NCBI GenBank assembly: GCA_019137255.1
Contig: WPDH01000314.1
Coordinates: 1-14,184, forward strand
Source: Corinectria fuckeliana
Lineage: Eukaryota > Ascomycota > Sordariomycetes > Hypocreales > Nectriaceae
Reading direction: 5' to 3'
DNA length: 14,184 bases
Every line of letters begins with the position of its first letter. Position 1 is the stretch's first letter. The notes below the pieces were generated by a model, which worked only from the letters and a program-made list of their open reading frames with translations, made no database searches and was not told where the DNA came from. Below, in pieces: positions 1 to 7,712 of the stretch. A program made the translations under genes and the position numbers.

Positions 1-349
1 TTATTATTCTTAGCTATATAAAGTTAGCTATTATAGTAATAAGACTATAATAAAACTATAGTGTTAATAGCTAGAAAATAAACATATTAATAAATCCTAG
101 AAAGAATATATACTAGTAATATATTTAAGACTTAAAGCTAATATAAACCTAATAAAAAGCCTAAAAGAAAGCTACTTATAGAGGTGTTAAAAAGAGAAGA
201 AAGAAAAGAAGATATCACAGTCTAAGAGAAGAGACTAAATAATAAATAATAAAGATTTATATAGCTACTAACAGCTGCTAATAGCTATTAAGTATTAGGC
301 TTATACTAGCTTTTAGCTACTAATAACTATACTGCTAGCTAACTTACTA
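1..349. other. AT-rich stretch without recognisable gene
   Basis: Stops are dense in the frames I read. The stretch 184-236 is purine-rich (repeated gaagaaag-like runs). A 22-bp string near 13-35 resembles one near 8181-8203 (tataaagttagctattat core), but the likeness does not extend, so I do not call a repeat family. The sequence just left of 350 shows no clear partner to the right of the first SINE-like copy. Confidence 0.5.
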
Positions 350-795
350 ACAGCTGGTTTTACCTACTTAAAATCTACTTAAAATCCTAAGCTCTTATTT
401 ATAACTATAAAGCAACCTAAAAATACTTAGCTAGTATAATCCTAATACTTAACTGTTTTACTCTTATAGTAGATTAAATACTTAATATCTAGTTAACTAT
501 TTCTCTCTTTTTCACCTTTTTTTTTTCTTTTTCTCTTTTTCTTTTCTTTTTTCTCTTTCTCTTTTTTTAATTTTTTCTAGCCCTCTAGGAAATAAGATAA
601 CTCTAGTCTTAGTAAAAAGACTATTTACTTATATATAGTAATAGTATAAAAGGCCTAACTTAAGCCTACTATATAAAAGATATAAGTTTTTATTTAATTT
701 TATAGTTTTCCTTATATTTATATAGAATAAAAGTACTATTTACCTTTTAAGTTTATAAAGTATAAATAAATAAATAAATAAATAATAATAATAAA
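350..795 (+). mobile_element. SINE-like retroposon, old heavily RIPed copy
   Basis: This segment aligns along its whole length with 5378-5796. It starts at the same motif (acagctggtttt), has the same pyrimidine-rich middle (about 505-570), the same conserved core (ctctaggaaataagataa) and ends in the same (AAAT)n tail, here extended by AAT units. A shared 5' end argues for a complete short element rather than random 5'-truncated LINE pieces. Against the other copy it carries many C-to-T and G-to-A changes: ccgcaactg became ttataacta, gatacacccag became aatacttag, and ggatacggg became agatataag. It also has an 11-bp local duplication (ctacttaaaat, twice near 375-396). No target-site duplication is visible, as expected for an older insertion. 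It has no protein-coding capacity. Family name unknown. Confidence 0.72.
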
Positions 796-1012
796 TCTTT
801 TAATAATCTTAATATTTTTAGCTTTAATATTACTAATAAAAAAACTTTTAGTTTATAATACTTTTATTTTATAATATTTTTAATTTTAATATTATTATTA
901 AAAAAAACTTTTAGTTATTAATATTTTTTATATTATAAATTCTTTAGTAACTAATCTTATAAAAATATTTAAGACTTTTATTAGAAAAAACTTAAGTATT
1001 TTTTAATATCTT
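796..1012. repeat. AT-rich low-complexity lead-in to minisatellites
   Basis: Two loosely matching halves share strings such as aaaacttttagtt and ttttaatattattatt (around 837-900 and 886-930). They look like degraded members of the cttttagtt family that dominates 1260-1990. No reading frame or other signal was seen. Confidence 0.45.
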
Positions 1013-1179
1013 TTTTATAAGAATTCTTAAAAAGTAAAAATAATATTACTTTTATAAGAATTCTTAAAAAGTAAAAATAATTTTACTTTTATAAGAATTT
1101 CTAAAAAATTAAAATAATTTTATTTTTTTAAGATTTTCTAAAAAGTAAAATAATCTTACTTTTATAAGATTTTCTAAAG
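1013..1179. repeat. 37-bp tandem repeat, about 4.5 copies, palindromic core
   Basis: Units start at 1013, 1050, 1087, about 1123 and about 1160 (the last partial). Each reads ttttataagaattcttaaaa followed by an AT-rich spacer ending in ttac. The first two units are nearly identical; later ones drift by substitution and small indels. The core around gaattc is an almost perfect inverted repeat (cttttataagaattcttaaaaag), so each unit could fold back. The period is not a multiple of three, and I see no coding frame. Confidence 0.75.
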
Positions 1180-1261
1180 TTTTACTATTTAGAAAAATAA
1201 AATAAGAAAAGTCTTAAAAATATTAATTAAAAAAACTATTTATTTTTATATATATAAATTA

Positions 1262-1985
1262 ATATATTTAGTTAATACTTTTAGTTTATAGTACTTTTAG
1301 TTAAAACTTTTAGTTAAAATTTTAATTAATATAACTTTTAGTTAATAAAACTTTTAGTTTAATTAGTAGTAAAAACTTTTAGCTAATACTTTTAGTTAAT
1401 ATTTTAATTAATATATTTAGTTTATAGTACTTTTAGTTAAACCTTTTAGCTAATACTTTTAGCTAATACTTTTAGTTTATATAACTTTTAGTTTATAATA
1501 TTTTTAGTTAATAAAACTTTTAGTTAATAAAACTTTTAGTTAATAAAACTTTTAGTTAATAAAACTTTTAGTTAATAAAACTTTTAGTTTAATTAGTAGT
1601 TAAGACTTTTAGTTAATACTTTTAGTAGTTAATACTTTTTAGTTAATACTTTTAGTTTATATAACTTTTAGTTAATAAAACTTTTAGTTTAATTAGTAGT
1701 AAAAACTTTTAGCTAATACTTTTAGTTAAAGTTTTAATTAATACTTTTAGTTTATAATACTTTTAGTTAAACCTTTTAGCTAATACTTTTAGTTATAACT
1801 TTTAGTTTATATAACTTTTAGTTTATATAACTTTTAGTTTATAATAGTTTTAGTTTATAATATTTTTAGTTAAAACCTTTAGTTTATATAACTTTTATTT
1901 ATTAACTTTTTTTAAAAAGTTTTAGTTTTTAATTAATAAAATATTTAGTTTATAATACTTTTAGTTTATACTAGTTTAAAAAGAC
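1262..1985. repeat. cttttagtta minisatellite array
   Basis: Dozens of copies of cttttagt(t/c)ta(a/t) occur in one orientation, spaced by roughly 10-17 bp. Between 1507 and 1586 there are five perfect tandem copies of a 16-bp unit (gttaataaaactttta). The array also shows a longer period: 1331-1462 repeats at 1661-1792. Spacing is irregular and not in multiples of three, so this is a non-coding minisatellite. All copies being on the same strand points to expansion by replication slippage or unequal exchange rather than random AT-rich drift. Confidence 0.8.
1331..1792. repeat. 330-bp offset duplication inside the minisatellite
   Basis: Bases 1331-1399 are identical to 1661-1729. The match continues to 1462 and 1792 with about five mismatches, giving roughly 132 bp of near identity at an exact 330-bp offset. 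This is a higher-order unit on top of the 16-bp repeat, presumably from a recent unequal exchange. Confidence 0.75.
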
Positions 1986-2109
1986 TTTTAGCTTTTTAAT
2001 TATTTTATAAAAAAGATTAATTTTAAAACACTTTTAGACTTTTAGTTTAATTAAAAATTTTAATCTTATTTATTATTTTAAAAAATACTTAAAAAGAATT
2101 TAGTTTAAA

Positions 2110-4171
2110 TAAAACTATTATATTAAGTTAATAAAATACTAGGAGTATTATAATATCTTTCTATTAAGTCTTATTTATAATAGCTCTTCTATTAGATATA
2201 ATAGTTTAATACTAATCTTACTAACTTTAATAGTAATTATTTTTAATATTACTTATTAAGTGTTATATAACTAGGTATTTATAATTAAGATATCTATCTT
2301 AGCTAGCTTTACTAGAAGTAAGTTATTAAATTTTATTAAGAATAACTTTAGAATAGTAAATAGTAGCTTCTTATAATAAAAGGTCTTAATTAGGCTGTTT
2401 AGCAAACTATAATTTATATACTTCTTAAAGCTTAGCTGTTACTACCTCTTAAGAAGTAAGAGTAGGTACTAAACTGCCTACTAAACTATAAAGACTAGCT
2501 TATTATCTAATAATTAAAGTGATATACTACTAAGAGCCTTTAAAAGCTATAAAGGTGTTAGTCCTTTTAGACTGTTAATAATATAAATTAGAGCCTAAAG
2601 TGTTTTAAATACTTATACTAAATTGTTTTATAATCTAGTATATAATATAAATATTAGCTCTAATATTATAATACTTATATTCTAATACCTTTTAGATACT
2701 TTTTATAATATTTATAATAAGAGAAGATCTTAAGGCTGTTTTTAGCCTTTTACTTTATAGACTTTACTATTTATAAATAGTAGTATATATAGATTTGCCT
2801 TAAAGATAAACTCTTAAAGCTAATAATAATCTTATCTAAGAGTGTCTAAACTACTTTATATAGTTTAGGTATTAATCTCTCTCTTTTTAATTTTACTATT
2901 TGCTTTATAAAGCTGTTTATAAGTATTTATAATCTATTAGATATAATTAGACCTAACTAATATAACCTGCTAGTAAAAGCTTTTTATCTTATTATAAATA
3001 AGCTAGGATTTGTTAAGCTTTTTATATAGACTTTATATTTTATTATAAAAGAGTTTAGCTTTCTTAAGCTTCTTATATAAATAAGAAGCTTTATTATAAA
3101 AGACTTTAGCTTTTTCTAGCTTTTTATATAAATATAAAAACTTAATAGTAGAAAAGTTATAAAGCTTCTAAAGGTTATATTAAGCATATAATAAATACTT
3201 CTCTATCTAAAGTTTATTCTATTTAAACTAGTAAAAATCTTTCTTCTTATCTTAAATAGTATTCTTATAGGTATTATACTCCTTTTTAAGAGCTCTCTTA
3301 TTATCTTATATTATACTATTATAAGTATAACACTCTTATATAAGCTTTACTATTTAGCTTTAGAGAGAGGTAATCTTATCTTATAAAGGGGTTATACTAC
3401 TAGTTTAAGATATAACTTAGCTAAGTACTTAGTTATCTTTCCTAGTAATATTTACTATAGTAATTTACTATATTAGCTTATTAGGCAGCTTATTATTATA
3501 TAACTATAAGATTTATACTATTAGAGGCTTCTTCTTAACTATTTATATTAAGATACTAATAGTTATAAATAAGTATATTTTATTCTGCCTCTTACTAGCT
3601 CTATTTATAATAAGTTTAGCTATATTATTATAAGCAGCTTAGATATTCTTATTCTTAGCCTAAATATCTTAAATTTAAGTTTAAATATTATTATATTTCT
3701 TAACCTTAATAATATAAAATATAATAAGCTGCTTTATCTCTAGTAGGCTACTAGTTATATAGCTAGCTATATTAGTATAGTCTTTAAGACTATAACTAAT
3801 TTTAGTTAGCTGTTTTATTAGCTTTTCTACTTGCTGTTTAATACTAGCCCTGTTATAAGACTATAGTAAATATTACTATTTAAACTTATATACTATTTTT
3901 AGTCTTAATATAAATATAGTTTATTAATAAGTATAGTAAAATAGTTAAATAGCTAAAAATTAGTTTTATAGCTATTTTTCTGCCCTAACTATAATATTAA
4001 GATAAGTATCCCTTCTAATTATAACTGTCTTTTATATTATAGTAACTATAAAACACTTATAGTATTTTATTATTTTCACGGGAAAACCTTAATTAAATTA
4101 AGTAATTCTTAATATATAAGAGTGGCTTTAAGTATATAATCTACTCTTCTAGTAACTATATAAGCCTTAAA
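2110..4171 (-). pseudogene. Degraded coiled-coil protein, downstream block
   Basis: Reading leftward from about 4171 in one frame gives a long charged sequence broken only by TAA and TAG, which fit former CAA and CAG (Gln) codons. Examples are EKLIKQLTKISYSLKDYTNI near 3830-3770 and RALKKEYNTYKNTI near 3290-3250. At 2982-3134 three 51-bp units encode a 17-residue repeat (YLYKKLEKAKVFYNKAS and relatives). The Lys/Glu/Leu-rich spacing suggests long helices, probably coiled coil. Codon third positions are mostly T before a codon starting with A, as expected if NNC-ANN lost its CpA to RIP. The frame is shifted by one from the upstream block 4276-7712; the two may once have been one gene. Neither a start nor a true stop can be fixed, and the left end near 2110 is approximate. 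I recognise no family: no reverse transcriptase, transposase or ATPase motif is visible. Confidence 0.5.
2982..3134 (-). repeat. 51-bp in-frame repeat, three copies (17 residues each)
   Basis: Units occupy 3084-3134, 3033-3083 and 2982-3032 in minus-strand order. Each encodes (Y/S)LYKKL(E/K/N)K followed by a short variable part and (F/I)YNK. Length is kept exactly while the DNA diverges, which supports selection on a protein before RIP. Confidence 0.7.
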
Positions 4172-4275
4172 GTATAAAAGTATAAGAGTATAAGAGTATA
4201 AGAGTATAAAGGTATAAAAGTATTAGAGTATTAAGGTATTAAGATATTAAGGTATTAAGATATTAGGGTATTAGG
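4172..4275. repeat. 8-bp minisatellite, 13 copies
   Basis: Thirteen consecutive 8-bp units, from gtataaaa and gtataaga on the left through gtattaag and atattaag to gtattagg on the right. The gradual change from left to right suggests stepwise slippage. The period is not a multiple of three. On the minus strand the coiled-coil reading frame differs by one base on the two sides, so a change in copy number here (for example by 2, 5, 8 or 11 units) could account for the shift. The two ttaggg strings at the right end are by-products of the 8-bp unit, not telomeric repeats. Confidence 0.8.
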
Positions 4276-5364
4276 GTAGTTAGTTATATAAATAAGAACT
4301 AAACCTCTTAAAATATAATATAAGTATATTCTCTTAGTAAACAAGTTTTACTAATTATTATTAATACTTATAGCAGTCTCTAATAGCTTAGCTAGCTTAC
4401 TATTAATTAGACTTATAATACTTATTTATAAACTATCTTTAGTAGTATTAGCTTTTAAATACTAAATAGAATATTTAAAAAGGAAATATTATAGTAAAAA
4501 AGGGGTTTTTATTAATATTAGTTTTTATTTTTGTTTTTATATAGCTAAAAAAGTAGCTTACTATAAAGTCTTATATTTTATTTAGTTATAATACTATAAT
4601 ATATCTTAGCTATATATCTTATACTAAGATAAAAACAAATAATAGCTATTATAATAGTAGTTTATAATAGACTACTACTTAGAATTTAAAGTACGCTTAA
4701 TAACTAATATTTGCTAAAAGTAATAAATTAAAATACTAATATAAATATATTTAATCTTATATTAAGAATATATAAAGTTTAAAGCTATAATAAGAATACT
4801 CTTATAGTTAACCTAGTCTAAATAAAACTAGTAATTTAACTCTCTCTTATTAAGAAACTAAAAAAAGTTACTAAAGTGTTTATTATTATATAAGATATTA
4901 ACTAGAAGGTATATAACTTATATAAAGCTTATTTACTTGCTAATAATATAAATACGCTTAGAATTCTCTAATACTTATAAGTAGTATTAGGAAATTATAT
5001 TATACTTCTTTTAAGGCAAAAAAGATTAGTAATTTAAGGCGTTTAAAAATACTTTAAGAGAGGTAATATTTATATTATCTTACTTTAACTAAGCCCTTCT
5101 AAGAATATTTATTATCTTAAGATAAGATATGTTTTTCTTAGCCTCTCTTTTATAATTATTAGTTATAGTCTTAAGTGCTAAAATCTTCTTTAGATAATAT
5201 ATAATATCTAGTAAATAAGTATCACACTTATTTTTAGCAGTTATAAGTATCTTTTATTAGAACTCTTTCTGCTAAGTAAGATAGTAAAGCTTAGTTTTAA
5301 ACCTACTAGTATCTTTTATAGCATTTTAAGCTACTTTTTACACTTTTAACAGTTTAGTATAAGT

Positions 5365-5377
5365 AAACTATAAGTTC
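5365..5377. repeat. Target-site duplication, left copy
   Basis: aaactataagttc directly precedes the SINE-like element and recurs exactly at 5797-5809. The first three A could belong to the tail on the right side, so 10 bp are unambiguous and 13 bp is the maximum. Confidence 0.85.
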
Positions 5378-5796
5378 ACAGCTGGTTTTGCCCACTTAAA
5401 ATCCTAAGCTTTTAGCCGCAACTGTAAAACAACCTAGATACACCCAGCTAGTATAATCCTAACACTTAACTATACTACTCTTATAGCAGACTAGGTGCTT
5501 AACTTTTAGTTAACTATTTCTCCCTTCTTCACCTCTTTTTTTCTTTTTCCCCTTTTTTTCTTATCTTTTTTTCTCTTTCCCTCTTTTTAATTTTTTCCTA
5601 GCCCTCTAGGAAATAAGATAACTCTAGTCCTAGTAAAAAGACTATTTACTTATATATAGTAACAGTATAAGAGGCTTAACCTGGGTCTGCTATATAAAGG
5701 ATACGGGTTTTTATCTAATTCTATAGTTTTTTCTGTATCTATATAGAATAGAAGTACTATCTACCTTTTAGGTCTATAAAGTATAAATAAATAAAT
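5378..5796 (+). mobile_element. SINE-like retroposon, younger copy with target duplication
   Basis: A ~420-bp non-coding element begins acagctggttttgccc and ends in (ATAA)n, flanked by exact 10-13 bp direct repeats (5365-5377 and 5797-5809). An A-rich tail plus a duplication of this length is the hallmark of LINE-driven retroposition. It keeps bases lost elsewhere, including two of the window's few CpGs (5417, 5704), so it has suffered much less RIP than its surroundings or than the copy at 350-795. Pol III promoter boxes are not convincing: tagccgcaactg at 5413-5424 resembles an A box with one extra base, and a B box cannot be placed. A pyrimidine-rich tract covers about 5516-5595, and a TATA-like ctatataaagg lies at about 5690. 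It is inserted in the minus-strand coiled-coil fossil, tail pointing toward that gene's start. An LTR was considered and rejected. Confidence 0.8.
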
Positions 5797-5809
5797 AAAC
5801 TATAAGTTC
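5797..5809. repeat. Target-site duplication, right copy
   Basis: Exact match to 5365-5377, directly after the (ATAA)n tail. On the minus strand both copies encode the same piece of the coiled-coil repeat (NLQF with a read-through stop), which confirms that one copy is the insertion scar. Confidence 0.85.
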
Positions 5810-6540
5810 TTATTAAGATTTCTAACCTTAGCTTTAAGGTCTAAGGTCTTTTTATCTCTTACTATTTATATATTAATTAATACTTTATATATAAACTATA
5901 AGGTTCTCTTAAGATTTATAATTATAGTATAAAAAGTATTAGTGTTTTTTAAGGCCTTTTACATATTAGATAATTTAATACTAACAGATAGTAAGTATAC
6001 TTTAAGACTACTAACCTTAGCTATAAGGTTAGTAGTCTTTTTATCTTTTGCTTTTTTTATACTAAATAGTGTAGTCTTAGTAGACTGTAAGCTTATCTTA
6101 AGATCTCTAACCTTAGCTTTAAGCTTAGTAATCTTTTTTAAGGCTGTCTTCTTAGCTGCTTATATATTAAATAGTTTAATACTAATAGATAGCAGGTGTA
6201 TATTAAGACTATTAACCTTAGCTATAAAATTAGTAATCTTATTTTCTTTTACTATTTATATATTAGATAGTTTAGTCTTAGTAGACTATAAGTGCTTCTT
6301 AAGATCTCTAAGTATAGTCTTAAGAGTAGTAATCTTTTTTAAGGCTATCTACTTAGCCTTTTATATATTAGCTAGCTTAGTACTAACAGACTATAAGCTA
6401 CTCTTAAGATTACTAACCTTAGCTTTAAGAGTAGTAATATTTTTTAAGGCTATCTACTTAGCCTTTTATATATTAGCTAGCTTAGTACTAATAGACTATA
6501 AGTACTCTTATAAACTTTTAGTATATTTCTTAAGGTTTTA
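5810..6540 (-). repeat. About 105-bp in-frame coiled-coil repeats, about eight copies
   Basis: The clearest pair of units starts at 6341 and 6446 (aaggctatctacttagcc), exactly 105 bp or five heptads apart. Other units are shortened, apparently by whole codons; one lacks 9 bp near 6240. On the minus strand each reads roughly (L/I)xAKVxxLKxxLQSxSxKLxNIQ, where Q is often a stop from CAA or CAG. Two unit types seem to alternate, one with a KAK(Q/K)xALK linker and one with a shorter linker. The period and residue pattern indicate a long parallel helix bundle. The array continues across the SINE-like insertion (YTKLLKVQK at about 5365-5340). Confidence 0.75.
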
Positions 6541-6541
6541 A
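5942..6541 (+). other. Long antisense open frame, probably not a gene
   Basis: This is the only long stop-free frame in the window (199 codons, GTG start). Its product is a repetitive hydrophobic Leu/Ile/Val/Phe-rich sequence (ILASLVLTDYKLLLRLLTLA and variants), easily mistaken for membrane helices. It lies exactly over the 105-bp repeats of the minus-strand coiled-coil fossil. RIP of NNC-ANN on the minus strand places the new TA pairs at codon positions 2-3 in this frame, giving CTA, TTA and GTA instead of stops, while former Gln codons on the true strand became stops. Because repeats stay in phase, one open unit makes all units open. No promoter or conserved start supports it. I regard it as a mutational shadow. 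Confidence 0.75.
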
Positions 6542-7286
6542 ACAGTTTAGTAAAAATCCCTTTTATCTACTTAAGTGGTTATTATTTTATTAAGACACTC
6601 TTAGACTGCTATTATTAAGGTCTCTTATCTTTAAGTTATATTAATATTAAACTATAATACTTATATCTTATTCTTAAGGTCTTTAATAATATTTTAGTAG
6701 GTTATAATTTTCTTATTATAGTTATCTAGTTATAACTATAGCTTTTTAATTATATCTTTTACTATTTATAATACTATTTATTAAGCTTAAACTATATTAA
6801 TAGCTTATTATTTACAGTTTATACCTTTTATACCTTAGTTAGTTTAGTCTAAGTGTATAATAATAATACTTTAAGCTATTAGATCTTATTTATTATAAAT
6901 ACCTTCTTATTAGTATAGTTATTTAGCTACTGTTATAGTCTATTACTATACTTAATAGTAGTGCTAATAGTTATAAGAAACACTTTAATACTCTTACTAA
7001 TAGTATTACTAGCTTCTTAAAGACTAACTAGCTCTCTCTTTAAGGCCTCTTAGCTAGTAGAGAGGCTATTTAACTTTAGAGTAACTAGTATAAGACTAGT
7101 ATTAACTACTAGTTAAAGCTTTTTCTCTATAGTAGTAATACTTATTTAGATCTTAACTAGATTATTAGATAAGAGGTAATTATTAGTCTCTACTGTTTTT
7201 ATAATAGTATTAATATCACTTAGCTTTTTAAGTATTTTACTAGTCTTTAGGTTGTTTAAGTAATAAAAGGTAGTAGTAAGCTCTTC

Positions 7287-7370
7287 TTAGTTAATATAAA
7301 GCTGTTTTTAGTTAATATAAAGCTGTTCTTAGTTAATATAAAGCTGTTTTTAGCTAATATAAAGCTATTT
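7287..7370 (-). repeat. 21-bp in-frame heptad repeat, four copies
   Basis: Units at 7287, 7308, 7329 and 7350, each ttag(t/c)taatataaagct(g/a)tt plus t or c. The minus strand reads (K/E)QLYIN followed by a stop that fits CAA. Seven codons per unit is a single coiled-coil heptad. The first three are almost identical, so the expansion was recent relative to the rest of the gene. Confidence 0.8.
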
Positions 7371-7388
7371 CTTACCCTCTTCTAGTTT

Positions 7389-7586
7389 TACCTTTTAGAC
7401 TTTAAAGTTACTTTATAACTATACTTCTTAAGCTTTAAAATTACTTAGGTTATATACCTTTTACACTTTAAGGTTACTTAGGTTTTATACCTTTTATACT
7501 TTAAGGTTAATTAAGGCTTATACTTTTTACACTTTAAAGTTAATTAGGGCTTATACTTTTTACACTTTAAAGTTACTTAAGTCTTA
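7389..7586 (-). repeat. 33-bp in-frame repeat, six copies (11 residues each)
   Basis: Six consecutive 33-bp units of the type tac(c/t)ttttacactttaagg plus ttacttaggttta. The minus strand reads about (Q)ALINFKV(Q)KV, where Q marks TAA. Eleven residues is a hendecad, a known alternative coiled-coil period. It lies directly upstream, in gene direction, of the heptad repeats and in the same frame. Confidence 0.8.
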
Positions 7587-7712
7587 CTTAATACACCTCT
7601 CTCTTACTATAAAAATATTATTATAGTTAATAATAGGTGCTAGCTTATTACTAATATAATAGTGCTAATTAGCATAAAAGTTTTAATATATATAAGGCCT
7701 AACTGCTAGTAG

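Larger units (their letters stand above)
4276..7712 (-). pseudogene. Degraded repetitive coiled-coil protein split by a SINE-like insertion
   Basis: Reading leftward from about 7700, the minus strand yields a long helical protein broken by TAA and TAG that fit former Gln codons. In order it has: an N-terminal part (NQHYYISNKLAPIINYNN, about 7670-7620); six 11-residue repeats (7389-7586); four heptads (7287-7370, KQLYINQ type); a non-repeated coiled-coil part (about 7280-6550, e.g. LSDINTIIKTVETNNYLLS); about eight ~35-residue repeats (about 6540-5810, e.g. LKAKVSNLKSSLQSVSTKL); then a C-terminal part to about 4280. One frame slip occurs near 6740. The element at 5378-5796 interrupts it; without that element and one target duplication the frame runs on. 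The in-frame limit upstream is a TGA at 7713-7715, and any ATG there is lost. A structural or filament-like role would be a guess; the family is unrecognised and it could be host gene or transposon cargo. Confidence 0.6.

Noticed and set aside
1262..1985. CRISPR array
   Set aside because: The repeats are short, degenerate and directly abutting without unique equal-length spacers.
3960..4100. Zinc-knuckle (CCHC) of a retroelement Gag on the minus strand
   Set aside because: A YYKC string and possible RIPed Gly-His pairs occur, but they fall in different frames and the cysteine spacing does not fit, even allowing C-to-T and G-to-A changes.
4260..4280. Interstitial telomeric repeat (ttaggg twice)
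   Set aside because: The strings are 8 bp apart and are the last variants of the 8-bp array, not 6-bp telomere units.
5378..5470. tRNA-derived head of the SINE
   Set aside because: The A-box-like string is about 35 bases too far in and has an extra base, and the B box does not match; not strong enough to name a tRNA origin.
350..5796. The two ~420-bp copies as long terminal repeats of one ~5.4-kb LTR retrotransposon
   Set aside because: The right copy has its own 10-13 bp duplication on both sides and an A-rich tail. The ends are not TG...CA, the two copies differ greatly in RIP load, and I saw no reverse transcriptase or integrase motif between them.
5942..6541. A 199-residue membrane protein gene on the plus strand
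   Set aside because: It lies antisense to in-frame coiled-coil repeats, has no separate support, and is explained by RIP placing TA at codon positions 2-3.
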